NCBI RefSeq assembly: GCF_000015265.1
Contig: NC_008699.1
Coordinates: 4,154,001-4,218,000 of the forward strand
DNA from: Nocardioides sp. JS614
Lineage (GTDB): Bacteria; Actinomycetota; Actinomycetes; Propionibacteriales; Nocardioidaceae
DNA: 64,000 nt
Direction of reading: 5' to 3'
The position numbers and the translations under genes were made by a program. Below are positions 17,430 to 25,204 of the stretch, in pieces (position 1 is the stretch's first letter; each line of letters starts with the position of its first letter). The notes beneath the pieces were generated by a model. It made no database searches, was not told the DNA's origin, and saw only the letters and a list, made by a program, of their open reading frames with translations.

Positions 17430-17774
17430 ATGGACAACGCCCTGCTGTTCGACGCGCGTGCCCGGGTGCTCGCCGACCTGCAGGCCCGCCAGCACGCGAC
17501 GGCGGCCGCGGTCTCGGCGCTGGAGGACGCGGTCGCCCAGCGCAAGTGGTGGGCGGAGCAGTGGCCCGAGGGCGAGCAGTACGTCGCCGGCCTGGTCGCC
17601 CAGGACGTGCAGGACGCGCTGTTCGAGAGCGTCGGGCGCTGGCCGGTCTGCCTGCAGTGCGGCGAGCACGCGCCGGTGCACGCGCTCTACATCCAGCCCG
17701 ACCTCGGCGGCCCCGACCCGGTGTGGGTCTGCGAGGAGACCGGCGACGTCGTCGCGCCGCTGGGTGGGCTGTGA
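17430..17774 (+). CDS. Hypothetical protein with CxxC motif
   Basis: A 114-aa acidic soluble protein, not assigned to a family. A helical N-terminal half (RVLADLQARQHATAAAVSAL) is followed by a short zinc-ribbon-like part with CLQCGEHAP and a later VWVCEETGD cysteine. A CATGAT hexamer ends 7 nt before the ATG at 17430, as in the leaderless genes nearby. Divergent from cutC and followed by repeat B4. Confidence 0.6.
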   Translation: MDNALLFDARARVLADLQARQHATAAAVSALEDAVAQRKWWAEQWPEGEQYVAGLVAQDVQDALFESVGRWPVCLQCGEHAPVHALYIQPDLGGPDPVWVCEETGDVVAPLGGL

Positions 17775-17820
17775 ACAACGTCGCCGCAAACGGACTTGCC
17801 GGCGGCGCTCCGGCTCGGGG

Positions 17821-17912
17821 TCGGTTTCCCCGGTTCACCGGGGAAGTTGGAACTTCTCGGCCGAAGTTTCGGGCCAACAGTTCCGGTTTCCCCGGTTACC
17901 CGGGGAAACCGA
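17821..17912. repeat. Family B composite hairpin repeat, copy 4
   Basis: Three-part variant: hairpin GGTTTCCCCGG-TTC-ACCGGGGAA, a middle hairpin ending CCAACAGTTCC, and a last hairpin GGTTTCCCCGG-TTA-CCCGGGGAAACC. It lies between convergent genes, 46 bp after the plus-strand stop. Confidence 0.85.
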
Positions 17913-17955
17913 CCCGCCGTGGAGCCAGCAAGCGGCGACCCAGCCGAGGGACGAC

Positions 17956-18675
17956 CTAGCTCTCCGAGCCCACCTGGATCCACATGGTGAACCGGTCGGC
18001 CCGGTAGACCGTGCGCGAGACCTCGACGACCTTCTCCCCGCACAGCGCGCGACGCGAGTGGCGCAGCACCGGGGTGCCGGCGGTGATGTCCAGCAGGCCG
18101 GCCTCCTCCTCGCTGGCCACGTCGGCGTTGATCGAGTCCTCGGCCCAGTTCGGGCGCAGGGCGCGGGAGTCCAGCGCGTCGTACAGGCTGGTCGGCATGC
18201 CGCTCTGCAGGAAGCCGGGCAGCAGCACCTCGTTGAGGTAGGCGTCCTCCACGCACATCGGCGCGCTGTCCGCCCGGCGGAGCCGCCGCCAATGGATGAC
18301 CGCGTCCCCCTCCGTCACGTTCAGCGCCCGCGCCACGCCGGGCCCGGCCTGCTCGCGCCGCGCGAGGAGGGTCTGCGACTCGGCCAGCAGGCCGCGTCGC
18401 GCCATCTCCTCGGTGTAGCTCGTCAATCGGCTCACGGCCCGCCGCGGGCGGGCCACGAAAGTGCCCCGCCCGGGAATCCGCTCGAGAAGGCCCTCGACCA
18501 CGAGGGCATCCATAGCTTGTCTCACCGTCATGCGGGCGACCCCGAACCGATGCACCAGCTCACGCTCAGACGGTGCAGGTGAACCGGGTGCCGCCCCCGT
18601 GACGAGAGTGCGCACATATTCGCGCACCTGAACGTGCTTGAGTGCACGCCCCTCAGTCACCAGCAACTCGTCCAC
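17956..18675 (-). CDS. GntR/HutC family transcriptional regulator
   Basis: Repressor-type regulator (239 aa) with a GntR winged helix at about 10-75 (SERELVHRFGVARMTVRQAM and the wing IPGRGTFVARP) and a UTRA effector-binding domain from about 90 to the end (VIHWRRLRRADSAPMCVED). UTRA regulators often sense sugars or histidine-pathway intermediates. The start is placed at the GTG at 18675 because TAAAGT ends 7 nt upstream; the GTG at 18684 would overlap that hexamer. It lies downstream of the ABC exporter permease gene, 100 bp away, with no clear target. Confidence 0.82.
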   Translation of the reverse strand: MDELLVTEGRALKHVQVREYVRTLVTGAAPGSPAPSERELVHRFGVARMTVRQAMDALVVEGLLERIPGRGTFVARPRRAVSRLTSYTEEMARRGLLAESQTLLARREQAGPGVARALNVTEGDAVIHWRRLRRADSAPMCVEDAYLNEVLLPGFLQSGMPTSLYDALDSRALRPNWAEDSINADVASEEEAGLLDITAGTPVLRHSRRALCGEKVVEVSRTVYRADRFTMWIQVGSES

Positions 18676-18682
18676 AAGGGGC

Positions 18683-18688
18683 ACTTTA
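18683..18688 (-). promoter_or_regulatory. -10 hexamer of the GntR gene
   Basis: On the minus strand TAAAGT ends 7 nt before the GTG at 18675, indicating a leaderless start. Confidence 0.45.
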
Positions 18689-18777
18689 GGCAGACATCGA
18701 CCTCCGCGTCCCCAGATCGGGGGGAACGACGTGGACTCGAGGGATCAAGACCGAGGGATCCGTCGCATCATCAGGGC

Positions 18778-21315
18778 TCACTCTGCCGCAATTGCCTGCA
18801 GTACGTCGAGACGTGCGGCCCGGCGGGCCGGGAACACGGCGGCCAGGAACCCGATGACGATCGAGAGCACCAAGAAAACCACGAGCTGGACGCCCGGGAC
18901 GCTGATCACCTCGAGCCCCTCGTCGCGCAGGGCGTACATCAGCACCACACCGAAGCACAGGCCGAGGAGCAGCCCGAGCACCGCCCCGAGCACCGCGATC
19001 ACCACCGACTCGAGGCCGATCATCCGGCGCAGCTGACGGCGGCTGACGCCGATCGCCCGCAGCAGCCCGAGCTCGCGGGTGCGCTCGATGACCGAGAGCG
19101 CGAGGGTGTTGACGATGCCGAGCACCGCGATCACCAGGGCCAGCCCGAGCAGCGCGTAGATCATCAGCACCAGCTGGTCGATGGGCTCGCGCTGCTCCGC
19201 CGCGAACTCCGCCTGGTCCTTGACCGAGACGACCGGCAGGTCCGCGACCACCGCGTCGAGCCGCTCGTGGACCCCCGGCGACCCGTCGGTGTCGATGATC
19301 AGCTGGTTGTCGCTCTCGGGGTAGCCGGCCGCGACCAGGGTCGGCAGCGTCGTGACGATGCCGGTGCCGATCAGCGGGTTCTCCTCGAACTCGCCCACGA
19401 CGGGGTGCCTGTCGGTGCCGGCGGGCGTGTCGAGCTCGATCTGGTCGCCGACGGCCACGCCGTGGTCGGCGGCGTACTCCTCGGACACCAGCACGGACCC
19501 GTCGACCAGGTCGTCGCGGCTGCCCTCGGTCATCGTCAGGTCGAGCAGCCCGGAGAGGTCGTGCGGGTCGACGCCGGACACGTAGGTGTCGTCGCCGTCG
19601 ACCTCCATCGGCACGTAGCGCTGCCGCACGACGGCCTCGACCCCGTCGACCCGCGCCATCTGGTCGCCGATCGCGGGCGAGAAGCCCTGGCCGACCACGT
19701 TGCCGACGACGAAGTCGCCGACGAAGTTGTCCTCGATGATGCGGTCGACACTGGCCTTCGCCGAGGCGCCGAGGATTGCCATCGTCGTGGCCAGCGCGAG
19801 GCCGATCATCAACGCCGAGGCGGTCGCGGTGGTACGCCGGGGGTTGCGCCGCGCATTCTCCCCCGCCAGGTTGCCGACCGGGCCGAACGCGCGGCGGTAC
19901 AGCACGCCGAACAGGTGCAGCACCGGCCGCGCGATCACCGGGCTGGCCGTGGCCACCCCGAGGAAGATCAGCAGCACGCCGACGCCGACCAGCCACCCGG
20001 CCCGCGGGACGTCGAAGAACAGCCCGGCGGTGAGCGCGACCGCGCCCACGACCAGCTGCACGACCCCGGCCACCAGGCGCCGGTGGATCGAGGATTCCGG
20101 GAGCGCCACGTCGTCGCGGAGCGCCTGCACCGGCGCGATCCGCGCCGTACGGCGAGCCGGCAGCCAGGCGGCCGCCATCGTGATCAGCACGCCCACGGCG
20201 TAGCCGGCGATCACCGTGCGCGGGGCGAAGATGATCCCCTGGCCGGAGAGGTCCAGGCCGACCTGCTCGAACATCGCCCGGATCGCCAGCGCGAGCAGCA
20301 CCCCGAGGCCGAGTCCCAGCGTGGAACCCAGCGCCCCGACGACGGCGGCCTCGACCAGGACCGAGCGGGTGACCTGCCGCTGGGAGGCGCCCAGGGCGCG
20401 CAGCAGCGCCAGCTCGCGGCTGCGCTGCGCGACCAGGATCGAGAACGTGTTGGCGATGAGGAACGCGCCCACCACGAGCGCGATGCCGGCGAAGATCAGC
20501 AGGAAGGTCGTGATGAACGAGACGGCCTCGAGCAGCAGGTTGCCGCTCTCGTCGGCCGCGTCGTCGCCGGTGATCGCCTCCAGGTCGCCGGGCAGCACCT
20601 CGCGCACCCGGTCGCGCAGCTCGGCCTGGGAGGTGCCACCCTCGGCGGTGACCCACACGTCGGTGTAGGCGTCCTCGCCCCCGAGGAACAGGTCCCGGGC
20701 CGTGGTCGTGTCGAAGACCGTGAGCGTGGCGCCGTTGAGCGAGCCGCCGTCCGCGAAGTCGACCAGGCCGACCAGCTCGGGCTGCAGCACCGGGGTGTCG
20801 GTCGAGGTGATCACCCGGATCGTGTCGCCGACGGCGTACCCCGCCTTGTCGGCGGCCGCGACGTCGAGGGCCACCTCGTCGGCGCCCTCCGGCACCCGGC
20901 CCTCGACGACCGAGAGCCCCTCGAGACCGTGGCCCGCAGGGGCGTCGTTCCAGTTGACGCCGATGCCGGGCGCGCCGTTGCCGCCGATCAGCTTGTTCTC
21001 GCGGCTGACCACGAACACGCCGACGGCGCTGACGTTGCCGTCCACCCGGGCGGCGCCGGGGACCGACTCGAGCCGCGGGAGCAGGTCGGACGGGACCGTG
21101 AGCGTGGAGGGGGTGCCGTCGAGGGACGCGCCACCCTCCGGGCGCACGATCACGTCGCCGACCGTCGAGGCGAAGATCGCGGTGAAGCTCCGGTTGAGCA
21201 TGTCGGAGAAGATCAGCGAGCCGGCGACGAACGCGACCCCGAGCACGATCGCGAAGGTGCTCATCAGCAGGCGCAGCTTGCGCCCGAGCAGGCTCCTGAG
21301 GGCGGCCTTGATCAT
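18778..21315 (-). CDS. ABC transporter permease, FtsX/MacB type
   Basis: Large 845-aa permease with two FtsX-like halves. The first transmembrane helix is at about 18-40 (LLMSTFAIVLGVAFVAGSLI). It is followed by an extracellular MacB-type domain, a three-helix FtsX block from about 265, a second N-terminal helix and extracellular domain from about 470, and a final FtsX block ending at RRAARLDVLQAIAAE. Such permeases with a LolD-type ATPase export lipids, peptides or lipoproteins by a mechanotransmission cycle. Its ATG overlaps the stop of a repeat-derived mini-ORF (ATGA), which in turn is chained to the ATPase gene. Confidence 0.9.
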   Translation of the reverse strand: MIKAALRSLLGRKLRLLMSTFAIVLGVAFVAGSLIFSDMLNRSFTAIFASTVGDVIVRPEGGASLDGTPSTLTVPSDLLPRLESVPGAARVDGNVSAVGVFVVSRENKLIGGNGAPGIGVNWNDAPAGHGLEGLSVVEGRVPEGADEVALDVAAADKAGYAVGDTIRVITSTDTPVLQPELVGLVDFADGGSLNGATLTVFDTTTARDLFLGGEDAYTDVWVTAEGGTSQAELRDRVREVLPGDLEAITGDDAADESGNLLLEAVSFITTFLLIFAGIALVVGAFLIANTFSILVAQRSRELALLRALGASQRQVTRSVLVEAAVVGALGSTLGLGLGVLLALAIRAMFEQVGLDLSGQGIIFAPRTVIAGYAVGVLITMAAAWLPARRTARIAPVQALRDDVALPESSIHRRLVAGVVQLVVGAVALTAGLFFDVPRAGWLVGVGVLLIFLGVATASPVIARPVLHLFGVLYRRAFGPVGNLAGENARRNPRRTTATASALMIGLALATTMAILGASAKASVDRIIEDNFVGDFVVGNVVGQGFSPAIGDQMARVDGVEAVVRQRYVPMEVDGDDTYVSGVDPHDLSGLLDLTMTEGSRDDLVDGSVLVSEEYAADHGVAVGDQIELDTPAGTDRHPVVGEFEENPLIGTGIVTTLPTLVAAGYPESDNQLIIDTDGSPGVHERLDAVVADLPVVSVKDQAEFAAEQREPIDQLVLMIYALLGLALVIAVLGIVNTLALSVIERTRELGLLRAIGVSRRQLRRMIGLESVVIAVLGAVLGLLLGLCFGVVLMYALRDEGLEVISVPGVQLVVFLVLSIVIGFLAAVFPARRAARLDVLQAIAAE

Positions 21316-21386
21316 GCGGGGTCCCCGCGGAAGTGCGGGCCGGAGGAGCGCAGCGGGGGAAGTGCGCAGTTTCGTGGGGTGTTCAT
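21312..21386 (-). CDS. Repeat-encoded mini-ORF 2 (24 aa) coupling to permease
   Basis: A 24-codon frame beginning MNTPRNCALPPLRSSG and ending GDPA-stop, lying wholly in the tandem repeat. Its ATG overlaps the TGA of the preceding mini-ORF and its TGA overlaps the permease ATG, both as ATGA. It may serve only as a bridge keeping ribosomes loaded between ATPase and permease. Whether a stable peptide is made is unknown. Confidence 0.4.
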   Translation of the reverse strand: MNTPRNCALPPLRSSGPHFRGDPA

Positions 21387-21497
21387 GCGGGGTCCCCGCG
21401 GAAGTGCGGGCCGGAGGAGCGCAGCGGGGGAAGTGCGCAGTTTCGTGGGGTGTTCATGCGGGGTCCCCGCGGAAGTGCGCAGGTTCGTGGGGTGTTC
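21314..21497. repeat. Tandem 71-bp repeat, 2.6 units
   Basis: Two identical 71-bp units (21314-21384 and 21385-21455) and a third of 42 bp (21456-21497) that has lost 29 bp between two internal GAAGTGCG repeats. On the minus strand each full unit starts with ATG and ends in TGA shifted by one base, so adding or losing units keeps the ATGA coupling intact. The short unit is exactly 14 codons long and stays in frame. Confidence 0.9.
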
Positions 21498-21499
21498 AT
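21383..21499 (-). CDS. Repeat-encoded mini-ORF 1 (38 aa) coupling from ATPase
   Basis: A 38-codon frame made of the truncated unit (MNTPRTCALPRGPR) plus one full unit (MNTPRNCALPPLRSSG to GDPA). Its ATG overlaps the ATPase TGA (ATGA at 21496-21499), and its own TGA overlaps the ATG of mini-ORF 2. Likely a translational bridge; no known domain. Confidence 0.4.
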   Translation of the reverse strand: MNTPRTCALPRGPRMNTPRNCALPPLRSSGPHFRGDPA

Positions 21500-22263
21500 C
21501 GGGCGTGCTGCTCGGCCAGGCGGTTCATGACCTCGAGTACCCGCTCGCGGGTGGGCTCGCGCAGCTCGTCGACGACCCGGCCGTCACCGAGGAAGACGAC
21601 CCGGTCGGTGTACGCCGCGGCCACGGGGTCGTGGGTCACCATCACGACCGTCTGGCCGTAGTCGTCGACGCTGCGGCGCAGCAGCTCGAGGACCTCGGCG
21701 CCGGAGCGGGAGTCGAGGTTGCCGGTCGGCTCGTCGGCGAAGACGATCCGCGGCCTGCTGACGAGCGCCCGGGCGACCGCGACCCGCTGCTGCTGGCCCC
21801 CGGAGAGCTCGTTGGGCTTGTGGTCGAGCCGATCGGACAGGCTCACCGTGTCGATGACCGCGTCGTACCACTCGCGGTCGGGGCGGCGGCCCGCGATCGC
21901 CAACGGAAGCGCGATGTTCTCGGCCGCAGACAGGGTCGGCACCAGGTTGAAGGACTGGAAGACGAAGCCGATCTCGTCGCGGCGCAGGCGGGTGAGGGCC
22001 TTGTCCTTGAGGGTGGTCAGGTCCTGGTCGCCGATGAACACCGAGCCGGAGTCGGCCCGGTCCAGCGCCGCGCAGCAGTGCATCAGCGTGGACTTGCCCG
22101 AGCCGCTCGGGCCCATCACCGCCGTGAACTCGCCGGCCGCGAGGTCGAGGCTGACGTCGTCGAGCGCGACCACCATCGCCGGGCCGGAGCCGTAGGTCTT
22201 GGTGAGGTTGCGCACGCGCGCTGCCGGAGGGACGGGGGTCCCCTGGAGGGTGGCCTCGGTCAT
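21496..22263 (-). CDS. ABC transporter ATP-binding protein, LolD/MacB type
   Basis: ATPase subunit (255 aa) for the FtsX-type permease. Walker A is GPSGSGKST (about 50-58), the Q-loop lies in GFVFQSFNLVPTLSA, the signature is LSGGQQQR, Walker B is RIVFADEP with GNLD after it, and the switch His is in MVTHDP. Everything needed for ATP hydrolysis is present. The gene is followed on the minus strand by the mini-ORF chain and the permease, so the three should form one transcript. Confidence 0.92.
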   Translation of the reverse strand: MTEATLQGTPVPPAARVRNLTKTYGSGPAMVVALDDVSLDLAAGEFTAVMGPSGSGKSTLMHCCAALDRADSGSVFIGDQDLTTLKDKALTRLRRDEIGFVFQSFNLVPTLSAAENIALPLAIAGRRPDREWYDAVIDTVSLSDRLDHKPNELSGGQQQRVAVARALVSRPRIVFADEPTGNLDSRSGAEVLELLRRSVDDYGQTVVMVTHDPVAAAYTDRVVFLGDGRVVDELREPTRERVLEVMNRLAEQHAR

Positions 22264-22362
22264 GGGCCCAGCCTCTCGCGGGCGGCGTGCTCGCCGCCAC
22301 GGGAATTGGTCCCCTCCGACCCTGGCTTCCCCCTGGGTTCCCCTGGTTCCCCTGGGATTCGC

Positions 22363-22378
22363 TCGAACAATTGTTCGA
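22363..22378. promoter_or_regulatory. SOS (LexA) box
   Basis: TCGAACAATTGTTCGA is a perfect 16-bp palindrome matching the actinobacterial LexA site TCGAAC-N4-GTTCGA. It ends 8 bp before the -10 hexamer of the AlkB-like gene, where bound LexA would block the promoter. Confidence 0.85.
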
Positions 22379-22386
22379 TCCCGGCG

Positions 22387-22392
22387 TATGCT
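22387..22392 (+). promoter_or_regulatory. -10 hexamer of AlkB-like gene
   Basis: TATGCT ends 7 nt before the ATG at 22400, giving a leaderless transcript directly under the SOS box. Confidence 0.55.
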
Positions 22393-22399
22393 CGGGCCC

Positions 22400-23014
22400 A
22401 TGGACTTCCAGGGAACGCTGTTCGGGGCCCCGCCGGCGACCGCTCCGGTCTTCGACCTCCTGGAGCGCCAGGTGCTCACCCGTGGCGCCTGGGTCGACGT
22501 GTGCCGGACCTGGCTGCCCGAGGCCGACGACGTCCTCGCGACGCTGCTCCGCGAGGTCCCGTGGCGGTCCGAGCGCCGCCAGATGTACGACCGCGAGGTC
22601 GACGTACCCCGCCTCCTGCACACGTACGGCGTCGGCGAGCCGCTGCCCCACCCGGCCCTGGCGCGCGCCCGCGGCGCGCTGTCCGCCCACTACCGGCCCG
22701 AGCTCGGCGAGCCGTTCGTCACGGCCGGCTGCTGCTACTACCGCGACGGCCGCGACAGCGTCGCCTGGCACGGCGACACCATCGGGCGCGGCAGGACCCA
22801 GGACACGATGGTCGCGATCGTCTCGCTCGGCGACCCGCGCCGGCTGATGCTGCGGCCCCGGCTCGGAGGTGAGTCCATCTCGGTCGAGATGGGCCACGGC
22901 GACCTGCTGGTGATGGGCGGCTCGTGCCAGCGCACCTGGGAGCACGCCGTCCCCAAGGTCGCGCATGCCGGGCCCCGGATCTCGGTCCAGTTCCGCCCGC
23001 TCGACGTGGCCTGA
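22400..23014 (+). CDS. AlkB-like 2-oxoglutarate/Fe(II) DNA repair dioxygenase
   Basis: Oxidative demethylase-type protein (204 aa) that would remove alkyl groups from damaged bases using iron and 2-oxoglutarate. The iron ligands are the His and Asp of AWHGDTIG (about 124-126) and the distal His of WEHAVPKV (about 181). The 2-oxoglutarate Arg is in ISVQFRPL (about 198). CCYYRDGRDS before the HxD is typical of AlkB. The perfect LexA site and leaderless promoter directly upstream show it is DNA-damage inducible. It is monocistronic, divergent from the ABC exporter. Confidence 0.87.
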   Translation: MDFQGTLFGAPPATAPVFDLLERQVLTRGAWVDVCRTWLPEADDVLATLLREVPWRSERRQMYDREVDVPRLLHTYGVGEPLPHPALARARGALSAHYRPELGEPFVTAGCCYYRDGRDSVAWHGDTIGRGRTQDTMVAIVSLGDPRRLMLRPRLGGESISVEMGHGDLLVMGGSCQRTWEHAVPKVAHAGPRISVQFRPLDVA

Positions 23015-23124
23015 GCATCGCCCGATCCGGTCGTGGGTCCACGCCGACCCATGGTCGGCGTGGGCCGCACGACCGGCCGGGCGCAGGAGGCGTGCCGGTC
23101 ACCGGCAGCGGGTACCACGACGCC

Positions 23125-23760
23125 ATGACCACGATCAGCCACGCTCCGGAGACGATGGGCTTCGGCCCGCTCCGGATCAGCTTCGACGGCCGGGTGCTAC
23201 GCCCTCGGCCGTGGACCGCGGCCCAGTCGGAGTGGGCCGCCGAGATCCTCGCGGACGCACCCCCGGGCCCGGTGCTCGAGCTGTGCGCCGGTGCCGGCCA
23301 GATCGGCCTGCTCGCCGTGGCCGGCTCGGACCGGCCGCTGGTGTGCGTGGACGTGAACCCGGTGGCCTGCGACTACGCCCGGGCCAACGCCCAGGCCGCG
23401 GGCCTGGCCGACCGGGTCGAGGTCCGCGAGGGCTCGGTGCACGAGGTGCTCGGCGACAGCGAGCGGTTCGCCCTGGTCATCGCGGACCCGCCGTGGGTAC
23501 GCCGCGAGGAGGTCGCCCGCTTCCCCGAGGACCCGGTGCTGGCCATCGACGGCGGGGCGGACGGGATGGCCCTGGCCTGGTTGTGCATCGACACCGCCCG
23601 CCCGCACCTGCCCCGGGGCGCCAGTGTGCTGCTCCAGCTGGGCAGCGTGGAGCAGGTCGACCTGCTGCGCGAGCGGCTCCGGGAGACCGACGACGAGCTG
23701 GCCATCAGCGAGCTCCGCTGGTGCGAGCGAGGCGTGCTGGTCCGGCTCGACGCGACCTGA
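23125..23760 (+). CDS. SAM-dependent methyltransferase with DPPW motif
   Basis: Class I methyltransferase (211 aa). Motif I is VLELCAGAGQIGLLA (about 51-65), the acidic SAM contact is CVDVNPVACDYARAN, and the catalytic-loop motif is ADPPWVRREE (about 120). The DPPW form places it among PrmC/RsmC-like enzymes that methylate amide or amino nitrogens. A TACCAC hexamer precedes the ATG at 23125 with leaderless-type spacing. Substrate (rRNA, protein or other) not determined. Confidence 0.78.
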   Translation: MTTISHAPETMGFGPLRISFDGRVLRPRPWTAAQSEWAAEILADAPPGPVLELCAGAGQIGLLAVAGSDRPLVCVDVNPVACDYARANAQAAGLADRVEVREGSVHEVLGDSERFALVIADPPWVRREEVARFPEDPVLAIDGGADGMALAWLCIDTARPHLPRGASVLLQLGSVEQVDLLRERLRETDDELAISELRWCERGVLVRLDAT

Positions 23761-23791
23761 GTCGACGCGACCTCAGTCGACGCGACCTCGG
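23747..23791. repeat. 15-bp tandem repeat at gene end
   Basis: Three direct copies of TCGACGCGACCTGAG with one- or two-base changes. The first contains the TGA stop of the methyltransferase gene. It looks like a slippage expansion of the last codons beyond the stop. Confidence 0.8.
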
Positions 23792-23816
23792 CGGGCGCGC
23801 CCGGCCGGGCCGGCGG

Positions 23817-24026
23817 TCAGGTCGGACGCAGCCGCTCGGGCAGCAGCTTGTGGGTGCCGTCGCACCACGGCAGGGACGCCGACTTGTGGCACCGGCAGAC
23901 CGCGGTGACCGGCCGGGTGGTCTCGTGGGCGACCCCGGCGGGATCCTCGATGGTGTGCTGGCCGCGCAGCAGCATCGGTCCGCCGGGGCAGAGCACCACA
24001 TCCGGATGGTCGTAGCACCCACTCAC
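23817..24026 (-). CDS. CDGSH iron-sulfur domain protein
   Basis: A 69-aa protein with one CDGSH-type 2Fe-2S site; the motif reads CRCHKSASLPWCDGTHK (about 43-59), supplying three Cys and one His ligand. Such proteins carry redox-active or transferable clusters. Its GTG start overlaps the TGA of the upstream heme-oxygenase-like gene (GTGA at 24023-24026), so the two are translated together and probably act in one reaction, with this protein as electron carrier. CPGGPMLLRG forms the preceding beta-strand. Confidence 0.85.
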   Translation of the reverse strand: MSGCYDHPDVVLCPGGPMLLRGQHTIEDPAGVAHETTRPVTAVCRCHKSASLPWCDGTHKLLPERLRPT

Positions 24027-24991
24027 GCGACCTCCTCCTTCCGCTCCTCGCCGACTCCCCAGCGCTCGAGCATCGTGCCGGCGAACCGGTCCTCGAGGTC
24101 CAGGCAGGTGAACGCCCCGAACCACACGTCCTCCTCGAGACCCGGCTCCTCGGCCAGCAGGCCGCCGCAGATGGTGCGCACCGCCAGCTGCTCGTGGACC
24201 GCGTCCGCCTCCACGTGCTCGGCGTAGTAGGCCACCACCTCCTCGGGGAAGCCGAGCCGCTCCAGGCCCTGCACCATCCGCCGCGACGGCAGCGAGCTGG
24301 TCGCCTCGAACGCCGCCAGATGGCCCAGGGCCGCGCCACGCAGGCGCCGGTGCAGGCCGAAGAGCGACATCGCGTTGTTCTGCTCGAGCACCTCCAGGGG
24401 CACCTCGTCGACGTGGGCGCCGTACGACGCCGCCAGCCCGCTGGCCTCCATGCCCTGCGCGAACAGGTGGTGGTGCAGCCGGTTGGGGTCGCCGCCGCCG
24501 TACTCGTCGTACTGGAGCTCCATCAGCGCGGCCTTGGCCCGCACGCCGAGGCGGGGCACGACCCACGCGGCGGGGTCGGACTCCTTGAGGTGGTAGATCG
24601 AGCGCACCCGGAGGAGCTCGAGGACCTGCTCGCGGTCGGCGTCGCGCTGCACGTGCGTGGCGACCGAGGCGCCGTCCTGCTCGGCGACCCACCCGAAGAA
24701 GTCCTCGACGAAGGAGAGACCCACGGGCGGCGTGAAGCGCTCCCACAGCCGCTGCTCGAGGTCGCGCTCCAGCAGCCCACGCAGCCGCACCAGCTGCGGG
24801 TCCCACTCCAGGTCGTCACGGACCTCGTCGAACCCGCGGTAGTGCAGCTCGTGGAGCGCCCAGAGCGCCAGGGCGGCGTCCTCGCCCTCCGAGGCGCCGA
24901 CCGCGAGGACCGGGTAGAAGTCGTCCGAGCCGGCCCGGAGGGCGCCGAAGAGCTCCTCGGTGAGCGGACCGCGAGGCTGGGGGATCTGCAT
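24023..24991 (-). CDS. Iron-containing redox enzyme family protein (heme-oxygenase-like diiron fold)
   Basis: A 322-aa all-helical protein of the iron-containing redox enzyme family, which shares the heme-oxygenase-like diiron oxidase fold. Candidate iron ligands lie in ALHELHYRGFDE (about 44-55), MELQYDEYGGGDPNRLHHHLF (about 155-175) and EHVEADAVHEQLA (about 262-274). Known relatives perform N-oxygenation, desaturation or decarboxylation. The product is unknown. It is coupled by a 4-nt overlap to a CDGSH protein. The ATG at 24991 begins MQIPQPRGPLTEELF; longer in-frame starts are low-complexity. Confidence 0.78.
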   Translation of the reverse strand: MQIPQPRGPLTEELFGALRAGSDDFYPVLAVGASEGEDAALALWALHELHYRGFDEVRDDLEWDPQLVRLRGLLERDLEQRLWERFTPPVGLSFVEDFFGWVAEQDGASVATHVQRDADREQVLELLRVRSIYHLKESDPAAWVVPRLGVRAKAALMELQYDEYGGGDPNRLHHHLFAQGMEASGLAASYGAHVDEVPLEVLEQNNAMSLFGLHRRLRGAALGHLAAFEATSSLPSRRMVQGLERLGFPEEVVAYYAEHVEADAVHEQLAVRTICGGLLAEEPGLEEDVWFGAFTCLDLEDRFAGTMLERWGVGEERKEEVA

Positions 24992-25054
24992 GCGCGGTGA
25001 GTACCCGCCCGGATTTGCAGCCATGCCTACCGGCGCGCTGATCCCGAAGGTCGC

Positions 25055-25155
25055 TGGTCGAGCAGCGGGCGCCAGCGCGTATCGAGACCGCACACCTGCT
25101 GCTGTCTCGATACGCCCGTCGCGACCTCCTTCGTCGGTCGCGGGGCTACTCGACC
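25055..25155. repeat. Family D dispersed repeat, copy 1
   Basis: Imperfect inverted repeat with arms GCGTATCGAGAC and GTCTCGATACGC, bounded by GGTCGAG and CTCGACC. The right half matches 46629-46690. It fills the 24992-25204 gap, in which no gene was seen. Confidence 0.65.
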
Positions 25156-25204
25156 TGGCTGCAGCTTCCACGCCTCCCGAGCAAGCTCGGGTGGCGTGGG
25201 CAGC

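Noticed and set aside
18634..22872. Very long plus-strand open frame of over 1400 codons
   Set aside because: It runs antisense to the ABC permease and ATPase, which show clear domains. Its translation is His/Arg/Asp-rich low complexity typical of GC-rich shadows.
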